A stretch of DNA of 64,000 nucleotides from Hymenobacter latericoloratus (GCF_014199535.1 NZ_JACHNV010000001.1:496001-560000), one strand, 5' to 3'. Shown: positions 1 to 9,013, counted from the first letter of the stretch. The notes: generated from the letters alone by a model not told the origin. Translations and numbers: made by a program.

Positions 1-32
1 AAAAGAGCCGGCCACCCGGAGGCAGCCGGCTC
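1..32 (-). terminator. Rho-independent terminator of the T9SS cargo gene
   Basis: GAGCCGGC (5-12) pairs with GCCGGCTC (25-32). On the minus strand the stem is followed by TTTT. It lies about 30 nt after the stop codon of the minus-strand gene that ends at 64. Confidence 0.6.
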
Positions 33-63
33 ATAACCGGATAGAAGGGTAACAATAAAGTCC

Positions 64-1716
64 TTATCTGGCTACCACGAAGCGCACCGATTGGCTGGTT
101 TCATTGGTAGTGACGGTGGCCACGTACACGCCGGCCCGCAGGTTGGTGGGCAGGGCTACTTGCTGCAGCCCGGCGGCCAGTTTGCCATCGGTCAGCACGG
201 TGGCTACCTGCCGGCCCGTCAGGTCCAGCACGCGCACCGTGGCCGTGCCGCCGCGCTTCAGCTCGAAGCGCAGCTTGGTTTCGCCGACCGCGGGGTTGGG
301 GGTTACCGCCAGTTGCTGGAGCTGATCGGAAGTAGTGCGGGCGGCCAGCGTCAGGCCCGCCACGTTGTAGCAAGTAGTGTTGGGGTTGAAGTTGGTCCAG
401 CCCGCCGCCCAGTTGGCAGTGCCGGCCGGCCCGAAAGCGCCTTTGTAGGCCACATTATCGAAAAAGTCACCGCTGAGCTTGGCATCGGTAAACGCGGCGC
501 CCGTGACCAGGGGCGAAGCGGCCGGCAGCGTAAAATCGGGGGTGCCGTTGGGGGTGCCGTTCTGGTTCAGGGCCTTAAAGTTGTCGGCGTTCAGATTCAG
601 GGCCGAAATAGCGGCCAGCGTGGTGTTGCCGTTGGCCGCGTTTTCCCAGAAGCCCTGCACGTTGTACGTACCGCCCGACTGCTGGGAGTAGGGCGTGGTC
701 ATGCCCGCCAGAACGTTGTTTTTGAGTACCAGCGCGCCGCTGGTGGCGTTGGCCTGAGCGCCGGCGCCGTCCAGCGTCAGGCCCTGGGGCCAGCCCGTGA
801 ATACCGAGTTAAAGATGGAAATGGAGGTGTTGCGGCGCAGGTGCATGGCCCGGGTAAACTGCGTCACGGCCGGCACGTTCTGCAGAAAGGCGCTGACGTT
901 GGAGAACACCGGCGCGGTCAGGGGCGTCAGGGCCGAGCCGCTCCCATCGTTATCCGACTCAAACGCCGTGGAGCCCGATACGTCGGACTGCTGGGGGTCG
1001 CGTACGGTTACGGCGTACTGCACCTTGCCCGTAAAGCCAAAATCCGTGTCGAAGTCGTCGTCGGTGGCGGCTACGGCTACCAGGTGCTTGGCGTTTACGG
1101 TGCCCCCAAACCACTCGAAGGAATCGTCGCCGGAGGCGTACACCTGCACGTAGTCGATGATAGTACCCGAGCCCACCCCCCCTAGGGTCAGGCCGTTGAT
1201 TTCGTTGCCGGTGGTGAGGGCAATGCCCGGAAACTCAATGCGCACGTAGCGCAGAATGCCGGAGTTGTCGTTGGGCTGGTTGCCCCCGAACGTGCGGCCG
1301 GGCACACCTTCAATAACGGGCGTGCCGGGCTGGTTAATGGGCGCGCGGCCCAGAATCACGATGCCGCCCCAGTCGCCGCGGTTGCGGCTGCCGGCCGGCT
1401 GGTTGGAGGTAAATACAATGGGCTTGTTGGGCAGGCCGTCGGCCAGCAGGCGTGAGCCTTGCTCAATCACCAGCGTACCCAGGCCCGAGCCCTTAATAAT
1501 AGTGCCGGGCTGGATGGTCAGCGTAGCGCCATTGGTCACGTACACCCGGTCGGTGAGCAAGTAAATGTTATTGCTGGTCCAGGTAACGTCGCCGGAAATG
1601 GTTGAGGGCACCGTAATGGGGGTAGGGGCGGCGGGGCACACCGTCTGGGCCCGCGCCTGGGGCGCCAGTGCCACCGTAGTAAAGGCCAAAAACAGGGGGA
1701 GTACAAGCTTTTTCAT
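64..1716 (-). CDS. Secreted beta-helix-like protein with T9SS C-terminal sorting domain
   Basis: A 550-residue secreted protein of unknown function. The start chosen (ATG at 1716) gives a clean signal peptide, MKKLVLPLFLAFTTVALAPQARA, with predicted cleavage before QTVCPA; the longer frame adds 22 residues that do not look like a signal. The body has strand-turn repeats rich in Gly, Asn and Asp (for example GTIIKGSG, GDWGGIVILGRAPIN), consistent with a right-handed parallel beta-helix. The last ~85 residues begin with VTPNPAVGETKLRFEL, contain VRVLDLTGRQV and end with an AGVYVATV strand, a typical type A sorting domain recognised by the T9SS. It lies 116 nt downstream of a TonB receptor on the same strand, so the two may form a surface uptake pair. 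The substrate is unknown. Confidence 0.85.
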   Translation of the reverse strand: MKKLVLPLFLAFTTVALAPQARAQTVCPAAPTPITVPSTISGDVTWTSNNIYLLTDRVYVTNGATLTIQPGTIIKGSGLGTLVIEQGSRLLADGLPNKPIVFTSNQPAGSRNRGDWGGIVILGRAPINQPGTPVIEGVPGRTFGGNQPNDNSGILRYVRIEFPGIALTTGNEINGLTLGGVGSGTIIDYVQVYASGDDSFEWFGGTVNAKHLVAVAATDDDFDTDFGFTGKVQYAVTVRDPQQSDVSGSTAFESDNDGSGSALTPLTAPVFSNVSAFLQNVPAVTQFTRAMHLRRNTSISIFNSVFTGWPQGLTLDGAGAQANATSGALVLKNNVLAGMTTPYSQQSGGTYNVQGFWENAANGNTTLAAISALNLNADNFKALNQNGTPNGTPDFTLPAASPLVTGAAFTDAKLSGDFFDNVAYKGAFGPAGTANWAAGWTNFNPNTTCYNVAGLTLAARTTSDQLQQLAVTPNPAVGETKLRFELKRGGTATVRVLDLTGRQVATVLTDGKLAAGLQQVALPTNLRAGVYVATVTTNETSQSVRFVVAR

Positions 1717-1774
1717 GGGTAAAGGAGGAGGAAAAGGATGGCTCAGATTCGCGGGGTAAAGGTCCGAAATGAGT

Positions 1775-1799
1775 ACGCCCACCGGGGGCCGGCGGGCGT
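1775..1799 (-). terminator. Intercistronic hairpin between TonB receptor and T9SS cargo
   Basis: ACGCCCACCGG (1775-1785) pairs with CCGGCGGGCGT (1789-1799), with one G-U pair and a three-base loop. No T-tract follows on the minus strand, so it may be a partial terminator or an mRNA-stabilising hairpin rather than a full stop. Confidence 0.35.
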
Positions 1800-1832
1800 T
1801 ATCGTTTCATTAGCCTGGTGTTACCTTATTGT

Positions 1833-4643
1833 TTAGAAATTGTACACCAGCCCGAGCATAGAGTAGTTGCCCCGGCGGTAGCTGCCGAAGGAGCCCCGCT
1901 CATCTTTCCCGATTTTGCTGTTGCGGTTGAAGTCGTAGAACTGGCGCACGGGCTGATTCAGCAAATCCTGCACGCCCGCTTTCAGCTGCAGGTGCCGCCC
2001 GATGCCTTTGGTAATGGCCAGGTCAATAACGTGGCGCGGCATCTCAATCACGGAGTAGTTCTGGGTCTGGTCGCCGATGAAGGTGAAACGCTGCCCGATA
2101 ACATTGTACTGGGCCGAAATCTGCCACTTGGCTTCATCGTCCTGGTAGAACACGCCCGCATTCACTACGTAGGGCGACTGGCCCTGCAGCGGCCGCCCCG
2201 ACAGGGCAAAGCCGTTGTTCTGGGCCGTGTTGGCCAGCGTCACGCGGCTATAAATAAGGGAGGCGTTCAGAATAAAGGAGAAGCGCTGCAAGTATTTGTT
2301 TTCCGAGACATCCAGTAGGCCTTTGCGCACTTCCAGCTCGGCCCCCACGTCGTAGGCTTTGTCGGCGTTCTGGTAGGTGCGCCAGAGCTGGCTGCTGGTC
2401 TGGTTGTAGGTAACCTGCTCAATAGCGTCGCGGAACGACTTGTAGAACACGCCAATCGAAATCAGCTCCGAGCGGGAGGGGTAGAACTCGTAGCGCAGGT
2501 CGGCGTTGTAAATGGTGGCCGTTTTCAGGCTGGAATCCCCCAGGATAATGGAGTTGGTCGTGAAGTCGTAGTACTGGTAAGGCGCTATTTCCCGGAACTC
2601 CGGCCGGTTCACGCTCACGCTACCCGCCAGGCGCAGCAAAGAGCGCTCCGTGAAATTATAGGCCGCGTTCAGTGAGGGCATCGGGATGGTCCGTACTTCT
2701 TCGTAATCGGCGGCTCCCTGCAGGCGGCGGCGGTTGTACTCTACCCGTACCCCGCCCGAGAGGTTAAACTTGTCGGAAATTGGGGCTACGGCTCCCACGT
2801 AGCCGGCCACCAGCACGTTGTTGGCCTGGTAGCGGTCTTCGGGGCGGGTGCCCTCATCCACGGTAAAACCGGTAATGGCATCCAGGCTCTGCGGGCCGAA
2901 AATCTGGTCAATCGGCAGCGTGAGCAGGTCTTGGCGGTTAAAGCGCAGGCCCCGGATAAAGGAGAAGTACCGGTTGCGCAGGTCCCGCTCTTTGTACTCG
3001 GTGTAGAAGCCGGCCCGCAGCTTAAACTGATTGGCCCGGGTAGTATCGCGGCCCGTAAAGCGCCGCTCCCACTGGCCGCTGCCCATATAAGTGTTTTCCT
3101 TCAGGGTCGAGAAAAAGCGGCTGGTTTCCGTGATGTTGCCTTCCGTGGGGATGTTCACGCTGAAGGGCTGGTTGAACTCCGTGTTGCGGAAGTTGGTGTA
3201 GCGGCTGTAGTCGGGCTCGTCGCGGAACACGTAGTTGTAGCCCCCGGCCCAGGAGAGGGTAGTGTTGCCCTGGCTGCCTACCTCGTGCGTACCCTGCAGC
3301 TGGCCCGAGTAAATGGTCCGGCTCTGGTAGTGCAGGGCGTAGTCGTCGCGCTCAAACCCATCCACGTTCTGGCCGGTGCGGTGCACTACCTCGTCGGTGG
3401 CGTACTGGTTCAGGAAGTTGCGGAACTCCAGGCGGTGCTGGCTGTTAAGGCGCACTTGCCAGTTATGAATCAGGCCGATGCGCAGGCTAGTCAGGGCGCG
3501 CTCGTCGTTGTACTCGTATTGGGCCCGGGGCAGGTTGGTTTGCTCGTCGCGCTCCACCAGGTAGCGGTTGCGCTCAATATTGTATTGCTCGTGGGTACTG
3601 GAGTAGGAAAGGGACGTCACGTTGCTCAGGGTCGCTGAGCCAATGTCGAAGCGCCGGTTCAGGCCCAGCGAGGCCCGCAGGTCGGGCAGGGCCCGGCCCA
3701 CCTGGGGTAGCCACGTAGTGCTGCGGAACGAGCGGCTGATGGCCGTAAGCTGGTCGCTGGGGGTGGTGCCGCGCTTCACCGGCTCGTCGGGCAGCAGCGC
3801 CGATTTTTCCCGCTTGCCGTCGTCAAACCCCAGCCAATCGGTGCCACTGCGCTGGCTGGTCATGTAGTCGTTGCGGAAGGTAGTGCCCCCGCGCACCCAC
3901 CCCGATACGCTCAGGCTGGTGGAGTTATCGAGCACGCTATTTTTGGTGTACACCTTCACTACGCCGCCGCCAAACTCGCCGGGTAGCTCCGGCGCCCCCG
4001 ATTTGAAAATCAGAACCCGATCAATCACCGAGCTGGGCAGGATGTCAAAGGAAAACGAACGGGTATCTACCTCCGCCGAGGGCGTGAGGGCATCGTTCAG
4101 CAGCACCGTGTTATAGCGCTCGGCCAGCCCCCGGATTACAATAAAGTTGTTGCTCTGAATGGTCACGCCCGGAATGCGCTTCACCACTTCGGCCGCGTCG
4201 CGGTCCAGGCTTTTCACAATCTGGTCGTTGCTCATGCCACTCACCACCACTTCGGCCCGTTTCAGGTCCTGAATCAGGGCTACCTCGGTGCCGGTTTGCT
4301 TCTGGCCCGTTACCACTACTTCCTTCAGGGCCTGAGCGTTATCTTCCAGTACGCCGTTGAGGGTAGTGCTTTGGTCAGCCTGAATAGCAATGGCGTTGAA
4401 GGTCAGGGTTTTGTAGCCGATAGATTGAATAGTGATGCCGTAGGTGCCTGGGGCCAGCCTCAGGGAGTAGGAGCCATCCAGCTCTACTGGCGCGGCCTGG
4501 GTAGTGCCCGTCACCAGAACGGTGGCACCAATGGCGCCTTCGCCGGTTTTTTTGTCGGTTACTTTTCCCGTTAAAGTTCCTTGCTGGGCCAGTAGCAAGT
4601 GGCTTATTGTCAGGAAGAAAAGCAGTAAAGCTGAGCGCCGCAT
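1833..4643 (-). CDS. TonB-dependent outer-membrane receptor
   Basis: A 936-residue receptor. The signal peptide MRRSALLLFFLTISHLLLA is followed by QQGTLTGKVTDKKTGEG, the start of a carboxypeptidase-regulatory-like beta-sandwich domain (about residues 20-105). A plug domain follows (about 110-240; KRIPGVTIQSNNFIVIRGL and LPSSVIDRVLIFKS), then a 22-strand type barrel ending in the aromatic LGLVYNF. There is no SusD partner next to it, so this is not a classical polysaccharide-utilisation pair; its neighbour is the T9SS cargo at 64-1716. It should import a bulky ligand using TonB energy, but the ligand cannot be read from the sequence. Confidence 0.9.
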   Translation of the reverse strand: MRRSALLLFFLTISHLLLAQQGTLTGKVTDKKTGEGAIGATVLVTGTTQAAPVELDGSYSLRLAPGTYGITIQSIGYKTLTFNAIAIQADQSTTLNGVLEDNAQALKEVVVTGQKQTGTEVALIQDLKRAEVVVSGMSNDQIVKSLDRDAAEVVKRIPGVTIQSNNFIVIRGLAERYNTVLLNDALTPSAEVDTRSFSFDILPSSVIDRVLIFKSGAPELPGEFGGGVVKVYTKNSVLDNSTSLSVSGWVRGGTTFRNDYMTSQRSGTDWLGFDDGKREKSALLPDEPVKRGTTPSDQLTAISRSFRSTTWLPQVGRALPDLRASLGLNRRFDIGSATLSNVTSLSYSSTHEQYNIERNRYLVERDEQTNLPRAQYEYNDERALTSLRIGLIHNWQVRLNSQHRLEFRNFLNQYATDEVVHRTGQNVDGFERDDYALHYQSRTIYSGQLQGTHEVGSQGNTTLSWAGGYNYVFRDEPDYSRYTNFRNTEFNQPFSVNIPTEGNITETSRFFSTLKENTYMGSGQWERRFTGRDTTRANQFKLRAGFYTEYKERDLRNRYFSFIRGLRFNRQDLLTLPIDQIFGPQSLDAITGFTVDEGTRPEDRYQANNVLVAGYVGAVAPISDKFNLSGGVRVEYNRRRLQGAADYEEVRTIPMPSLNAAYNFTERSLLRLAGSVSVNRPEFREIAPYQYYDFTTNSIILGDSSLKTATIYNADLRYEFYPSRSELISIGVFYKSFRDAIEQVTYNQTSSQLWRTYQNADKAYDVGAELEVRKGLLDVSENKYLQRFSFILNASLIYSRVTLANTAQNNGFALSGRPLQGQSPYVVNAGVFYQDDEAKWQISAQYNVIGQRFTFIGDQTQNYSVIEMPRHVIDLAITKGIGRHLQLKAGVQDLLNQPVRQFYDFNRNSKIGKDERGSFGSYRRGNYSMLGLVYNF

Positions 4644-4666
4644 AGCCAGGTTGTAAAAGGGTTTCG

Positions 4667-4674
4667 CAAAGCTA
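4667..4674 (-). promoter_or_regulatory. Candidate -7 promoter box for the TonB receptor
   Basis: On the minus strand the box reads TAGCTTTG, matching the Bacteroidota -7 consensus TAnnTTTG. It lies 23 nt upstream of the receptor ATG. No clear TTG was found at the -33 position. Confidence 0.5.
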
Positions 4675-4759
4675 GACTGGCCTTGTTATGCTAATATTGT
4701 GGCCACGTTATGCTTGTGTTACTGCCCCGGTAACCGGCTCACTTTCTGCGGGAAACCTC

Positions 4760-4767
4760 TACTTTTG
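4760..4767 (+). promoter_or_regulatory. Candidate -7 promoter box for yicC
   Basis: TACTTTTG fits the TAnnTTTG consensus and lies 24 nt before the yicC start codon. The -33 element is not obvious. Confidence 0.5.
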
Positions 4768-4791
4768 CGCCCACTTTGCCCTAATCTGCCC

Positions 4792-5688
4792 ATGCTGCAC
4801 TCCATGACCGGCTACGGAATCGCCCACCGCGAAACCGACCGCTACTCCGCTACCGTCGAGATTAAGTCGCTTAATTCCAAAACGCTGGATCTGAGCCTGC
4901 GCCTGCCGCGCTTTCTGCTGGATCGGGAGCTGGAAATCCGCAATTTGGTCACCAAAAGCCTGATTCGGGGTAAAGTCAACCTCAACCTGGATTTTGTGCG
5001 CCCGCGCGCTACCGGGGCCCAGGGCTCCATCGTTAATAAGGAGGCCCTAACGGTTGCCTGCCGGGAGTTGCAGGAGCTTAGCCAGGTGGTAGGGCTTTCC
5101 CTGGAGCAGCTAACGGCCGTGGCCCACGCCCTGCCCGGGGCCCTGCGCATCCCCGCCGACGCTACGGCCGCCACGGAGGAAGAGGAGGAAACGCCCTGGG
5201 AAGAACTGCTCCCGCTGCTGCAGGAGGCCCTGGACCGCGTCAATCAGTTTCGCCGCGACGAAGGCCAGGCCCTGACTTCCGAAATTCTGGGCTACGTGGA
5301 CCGCATCCGGATTCTGCTCGCCGAAGTGGAGCGCCACGACCCGACCCGGATTGAGCAGGTCCGGCAGCGCCTGCAGAACCACTTGGCCGAGGTGACCAGC
5401 AGCGAGCATTTCAACCCTACCCGCTTCGAGCAGGAGATACTCCATTATATTGAGAAGCTTGACATTGCCGAGGAAAAAGTGCGGTTAATCAACCATTTGC
5501 ATTACTTCGCCGAAACGGCCGGACTACCAGAGCCCACCGGTAAGAAATTAGCCTTTATTTCGCAGGAAATTGGTCGGGAAATCAACACCATCGGGTCCAA
5601 AGCCAACGACTCCACTATCCAGCACTTGGTGGTAAGTATGAAGGAGGAACTCGAGAAGATCAAGGAACAGATCAACAACATTCTTTAA
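4792..5688 (+). CDS. yicC: YicC-family endoribonuclease
   Basis: 298 residues, the usual length for the YicC family, which are cytoplasmic endoribonucleases acting in RNA turnover. The start MLHSMTGYG matches the conserved family N-terminus; the in-frame codons upstream of 4792 do not. The N-terminal YicC-like domain includes SLNSKTLDLSLRLPR. The C-terminal DUF1732 segment (about 210-298) contains RFEQEILHYIEKLDIAEE, a conserved LINHL segment and GKKLAFISQEIGREINTIGSKA, followed by a helical tail. The gene stands alone and is divergent from the TonB receptor. Confidence 0.93.
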   Translation: MLHSMTGYGIAHRETDRYSATVEIKSLNSKTLDLSLRLPRFLLDRELEIRNLVTKSLIRGKVNLNLDFVRPRATGAQGSIVNKEALTVACRELQELSQVVGLSLEQLTAVAHALPGALRIPADATAATEEEEETPWEELLPLLQEALDRVNQFRRDEGQALTSEILGYVDRIRILLAEVERHDPTRIEQVRQRLQNHLAEVTSSEHFNPTRFEQEILHYIEKLDIAEEKVRLINHLHYFAETAGLPEPTGKKLAFISQEIGREINTIGSKANDSTIQHLVVSMKEELEKIKEQINNIL

Positions 5689-6024
5689 GTACCAGCGCCA
5701 CGCCCAACGACAAAGTGAAGCCCTAAATTGAACTTTGTCGTTAGTATGTCGTATAGGCTATTCCCAATACAGTATTGGGATTTTTCAGGGAGATGGATTT
5801 AATATGTGTCAACCTGTATTTTTGCTTAAAACCCGCTTTACAGGCTTGGATGGCTGTTTTTGCTGCTAAATACTTAATGATGCAGCCTAGCTTCAGGATT
5901 ATTTTTTTGTAAAATACTTGCGGCTTACGATTTTGTGCGTAAATTGTGTTATCCAAACAGAGCGACTTTTCACTCTCCGGACCTTAGCTTGCTTTTGAAT
6001 TCCACCTTTTTTCAGTCCATACTT
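5689..6024. other. AT-rich intergenic region between yicC and the next gene
   Basis: This 336-bp stretch is clearly more AT-rich than its surroundings. It contains the palindromic terminator at 5762-5785 and a TATTTTTG box at 5817-5824 that could serve the downstream gene. A 71-codon minus-strand frame here has no recognisable features and I do not call it. Confidence 0.4.
5762..5785 (+). terminator. Palindromic terminator downstream of yicC
   Basis: TCCCAATAC (5762-5770) and GTATTGGGA (5772-5780) form a perfect palindrome around one base, followed directly by TTTTT. As RNA it would fold as a 7-bp stem with a 5-nt loop and a U-tract. A protein-binding palindrome is an alternative reading. 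Confidence 0.55.
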
Positions 6025-6570
6025 ATGAAAAAAGTATTACTCGCCGCCCCTGTTTTCTGCCTGATGCTGCTGCTGATGGCTGCCCGTCCCTTCGCCGAAG
6101 TGGAGCTGATCAAAAAGCGCGTGCTAAGTGAGCGGGTGGAGATTCTCATCCCCAAAGGCTTTGAGGTGATGAGCGAACAGCAGATGGATTTCAACTACGC
6201 CAAGGCGCAGAGCCGCCCCAGCGTTATCTACACCAACAACAAGGAGGCTAGCATCGCCTTTTCCTACACCGACAACACGGCCGATCAGGACATGATCGAC
6301 ATGTACTCGGATAATTTCTACAAAACCTACACCAAGCAGTTCAAGGAAGCCAAGTGGTTTAACCACGGCGTGAAGGAAGTGAATGGCCGTAAAATTGGCT
6401 ACATGGAGCTCATGAAGCCCGAACTCGGCCACGAAGTGTACACCTTGATTTTCTTCACCGACGTGGAAGGCAAACTGCTGATGTGCACCTTCACCTGCGC
6501 CGACCGTCAGAAGCCGGAGTGGGAAAACGTAGCGAAGCAGATTATGTCTTCGTTCAAAGCCAATAGCTAA
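6025..6570 (+). CDS. Small secreted protein of unknown function
   Basis: 181 residues, not assigned to a family with certainty. The start at 6025 (MKKVLLAAPVFCLMLLLMA) gives a signal peptide; the upstream in-frame codons do not. Predicted cleavage after PFA leaves an N-terminal Glu, an exception to the Gln +1 pattern of this window. The mature part mixes strands and helices (RVEILIPKGFEVMSEQQM, YMELMKPELGHEVYTLIFF, WENVAKQIMSSFKA), reminiscent of DcrB/PsbP-like folds in which a strand-rich domain ends in a helix. It is a single gene with a strong terminator downstream. Confidence 0.75.
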   Translation: MKKVLLAAPVFCLMLLLMAARPFAEVELIKKRVLSERVEILIPKGFEVMSEQQMDFNYAKAQSRPSVIYTNNKEASIAFSYTDNTADQDMIDMYSDNFYKTYTKQFKEAKWFNHGVKEVNGRKIGYMELMKPELGHEVYTLIFFTDVEGKLLMCTFTCADRQKPEWENVAKQIMSSFKANS

Positions 6571-6613
6571 ACAGATTATTCTGGGCCGCAATCCGCCAGC
6601 CCACTGCAAACAG

Positions 6614-6656
6614 TTCGGGACGCTTCAGCACTAGCTGGGGCGTCCCGAATTGTTTG
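6614..6656 (+). terminator. Terminator after the small secreted protein
   Basis: TTCGGGACGC (6614-6623) pairs perfectly with GCGTCCCGAA (6640-6649), followed by TTGTTTG. It separates the plus-strand gene from the convergent M28 peptidase gene. Confidence 0.65.
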
Positions 6657-6760
6657 TAACAGCATCAGCAAGCGCAACTCAATCCTTGAGCGGAGTTGAG
6701 GGCAGAGCATGACGGATGTTTTCAGTCCTGACTTTGCCTGACCATGCGCCACCCTATATG

Positions 6761-8137
6761 TTACCGGGCTCCCTGCTGGTTGAGAAAGTCACGAAGCAGC
6801 TGAAAGGCACCGGTAAAACCTGCCAACGATAGGTTTTCCGGTCGGTCATATAGGTCGTGGTAGGCGGGACTGCCGCCGCGGGTATAGAGGAAGAATGCTG
6901 GCACCCCGCGCTCAGCGAAGGGGTAGTGGTCGGAGTTGGCGGCCCGGCCCCGTGCGCCCAGGGCGGGTAGGTACCGTCCGGCCGTATTCAGGTCCGTTAG
7001 CTGGGCAAACTGCCGCTCCCATATCCGGCCGTTGACGACGGTGGCACCTTGCTCACCGGTGCCCAGCAAATCAAGGTTCAGCAAGAAGCGGATGCGGGGC
7101 AAAGGCACCAACGGGTGCTCCACGAAATACCGGGACCCAATCAGGCCGGCTTCTTCGGCCCCGAAAGCAATGAAGACCAACGAATACGCCGGCCGATTTT
7201 CGGGGCGGGCGTAGTGGGCGGCCAGCTCCAGGAGCATGGCTACGCCGCTGGCGTTGTCGTTGGCCCCGGGAAAGTACATACGCCGGCCCATGCGGCCCAG
7301 GTGGTCGTAGTGCGCCGAAACCACCAGAAACGAATCGGGTTGGATGCGGCCGGGCAGGTAGCCCACAATATTCTGGGTTTGGTACTGGCTCCGTAGCGTG
7401 GCCTGCACGCGTGCGGCTACCAGCGCCACCGTAGGGCCACTGCCAGTACCGGGCAGGCTGTTCCACACGGAGTCCAGCACTTGCAGGCGCATCTGCGGAG
7501 CCTGCTCAGCGGCCAAAGAAGCCGTGAGCTTGGGAACCAAGGTTAGGCGCAGCGCCGCCGAATCCAGGTGCTGGCGCACCGGCAGGGGCAACATAGGCAG
7601 GCGGCGTTCATCGGCGGCCCGCAGCACCAGCCCGCCTCCGTGCCAGGGCTGCCGTAGTAGTTGCCGCTGGGTCCCGGCATCGGTGAAGACCAGGGTATCA
7701 AGGCGAACTAGTGGTACTGCCGAAAAAGGGCCCCCAACACTGCCAGCACCCGAAGCCGGGTCCGCAATAAAGTCGTGGCCAGGGCGGAGACGCCGCGCGC
7801 TGCCCAGCCCTGGAAACCGCAGCATCCCGAAGCTAAATTCCAGATCCAGCTTGCCAGGAAACGTGTTTACATCCAGCGCAAATAGCTGCCGATACTCGGG
7901 GCTGAGCGGTTGTAGGCCGAGCGCCCGGAACCGTCTCTGCAGATAACGGGCCGCTTGCTGGTCGCCTCCGCGCACGTACCCGCGGCCATGAAAAACAGGC
8001 GAGGCCAGCGTGGCAATGGTTTGCCGGGCCCGGGGCAGGTCTTGGGCTTGGGCAGAGACAAGGGGTAGGCCCGGAGCCAACAAGGCTCCCGCCAACAGGT
8101 AGGCTCGCCGAATTAAGACGGGGTAGGCACGTTTCAT
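6761..8137 (-). CDS. M28-family zinc metallopeptidase, exported
   Basis: 458 residues from ATG 8137 (MKRAYPVLIRRAYLLAGALL...), with a signal peptide ending SAQA and mature QDLPRARQ. The catalytic core in the C-terminal half has the M28 motifs: SAHYDHLGR, GANDNASGVAMLLELA, AFGAEEAGLIGSRYF (catalytic and zinc Glu), LLNLDLLGTGE and SDHYPFAERGVPAFF. An insert between the N-terminus and the core (about 100-280) may be a PA-like lid. The start codon overlaps the stop of the vanZ-like gene as ATGA, so the two are probably translationally coupled. It likely acts as an aminopeptidase in the periplasm or outside the cell; the substrate is unknown. Confidence 0.88.
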   Translation of the reverse strand: MKRAYPVLIRRAYLLAGALLAPGLPLVSAQAQDLPRARQTIATLASPVFHGRGYVRGGDQQAARYLQRRFRALGLQPLSPEYRQLFALDVNTFPGKLDLEFSFGMLRFPGLGSARRLRPGHDFIADPASGAGSVGGPFSAVPLVRLDTLVFTDAGTQRQLLRQPWHGGGLVLRAADERRLPMLPLPVRQHLDSAALRLTLVPKLTASLAAEQAPQMRLQVLDSVWNSLPGTGSGPTVALVAARVQATLRSQYQTQNIVGYLPGRIQPDSFLVVSAHYDHLGRMGRRMYFPGANDNASGVAMLLELAAHYARPENRPAYSLVFIAFGAEEAGLIGSRYFVEHPLVPLPRIRFLLNLDLLGTGEQGATVVNGRIWERQFAQLTDLNTAGRYLPALGARGRAANSDHYPFAERGVPAFFLYTRGGSPAYHDLYDRPENLSLAGFTGAFQLLRDFLNQQGAR

Positions 8138-8556
8138 TGCCAAAAGCGGCGAGTAAGCCACATGAGCAGCAGGCCGGCCCCTACCCCCAGCGTGTCGCTG
8201 AGCAGGTCAGACCACTCGCCGTGGCGGCCCAGGTCCATCTGCATCTGCACCACTTCAATAAAAGCCCCCATGCCAACGGTTACCAGCAAGACAAAGCGGA
8301 ACGCCCGGACTTTCAGCCGCGGAAACCAGGACTGTCGCCGGGCGGAGAAAACAGCCAGCGCGGCCTGTACCAGAAAAACGAAGGCGTGGGCGGCCGTATC
8401 GAAGGCCAGCAGCTCCCAGTGCGGAGTGCGGGGCATTTCCTGCGACGGGGTCAGCGTCAGGAGAAACACTAGCGCCGCCCACGCCAGCGGCAGGACCACG
8501 AGGGCCCGGCGGCGGGACGGGGGCGGCGCGGGGGCAGACAAGGCCGGAGAAGGCAA
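8134..8556 (-). CDS. VanZ-like membrane protein
   Basis: 140 residues with about four membrane segments. The VanZ-like signature is visible: TLTPSQEMP after the first helix, DTAAHAFVFLVQAAL, then GMGAFIEVVQ and a final GRHGEWSDLLSDTLGVGAG. The family includes VanZ, linked to low-level teicoplanin resistance, but most members have no known role, and nothing here suggests a resistance locus. It starts 9 nt after gcvH and overlaps the M28 gene by four bases, forming a gcvH-vanZ-M28 unit. Confidence 0.88.
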   Translation of the reverse strand: MPSPALSAPAPPPSRRRALVVLPLAWAALVFLLTLTPSQEMPRTPHWELLAFDTAAHAFVFLVQAALAVFSARRQSWFPRLKVRAFRFVLLVTVGMGAFIEVVQMQMDLGRHGEWSDLLSDTLGVGAGLLLMWLTRRFWQ

Positions 8557-8565
8557 GCGGCGAAA

Positions 8566-8946
8566 TTAAGCGCCTACCAGCTCGCCGTAGGCCTCTGCCG
8601 ACAGCAGGGCCTCCAGCTCGGCGGCGTTGCCGATAGACATTTTAATCATCCAGCCGTCGCCGTAGGGGTCGGAGTTTACCAGCTCGGGGCTGCCATCCAG
8701 CTTGTCGTTGATTTCCAGTACGGTGCCGGTAATGGGGCTGAACAGGTCAGAAACGGTTTTTACGGCCTCCACGGTGCCAAATACCTCGTTCTGGGTTACT
8801 TCTTTGTCGAGGGTGTCAATGTCCACGTACACGATGTCACCGAGTTCCTTCTGGGCATGGTCGGTGATGCCGATGATGGCAACATCGCCTTCCACGCGGA
8901 TCCATTCGTGCTCTTTCGTGTACTTCAGGCTGGCGGGCAGATTCAT
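8566..8946 (-). CDS. gcvH: Glycine cleavage system H protein
   Basis: 126 residues, the normal length. The lipoyl-accepting Lys is K63 in [15 protein letters not shown], and the N-terminus [13 protein letters not shown] is typical. The protein shuttles the aminomethyl group between the P, T and L proteins of glycine cleavage in the cytoplasm. The other gcv genes are not in this window. It lies between sprA and vanZ, an arrangement I recall from other Bacteroidota. A -7 box at 9006-9013 suggests its own promoter. Confidence 0.97.
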   Translation of the reverse strand: MNLPASLKYTKEHEWIRVEGDVAIIGITDHAQKELGDIVYVDIDTLDKEVTQNEVFGTVEAVKTVSDLFSPITGTVLEINDKLDGSPELVNSDPYGDGWMIKMSIGNAAELEALLSAEAYGELVGA

Positions 8947-9005
8947 GGGGTGCGGTACTTGGGTAGATGAAACGGGATAAAGAAGGTTGCCGGGGCGAAC
9001 CGCGT

Positions 9006-9013
9006 CAAAAGTA
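9006..9013 (-). promoter_or_regulatory. Candidate -7 promoter box for gcvH
   Basis: The minus strand reads TACTTTTG (consensus TAnnTTTG), 60 nt upstream of the gcvH ATG. A TTCG sits roughly 20 nt further upstream where TTTG or TTG is expected. Confidence 0.5.

Noticed and set aside
91..1185. 364-codon plus-strand frame across the first T9SS cargo gene
   Set aside because: It is antisense to a protein with a signal peptide and a recognisable sorting domain; long antisense frames are expected at high GC. Its translation shows no domain.
1833..4643. Polysaccharide-utilisation locus around the TonB receptor
   Set aside because: No SusD partner, glycoside hydrolase or sensor next to it.
5741..5956. 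71-codon minus-strand frame in the AT-rich gap after yicC
   Set aside because: No signal, domain or start context; it spans the yicC terminator.
8134..8556. Glycopeptide-resistance call for the VanZ-like protein
   Set aside because: No vanHAX or regulators nearby; VanZ-like proteins are widespread and the gene lies in a gcvH housekeeping context.
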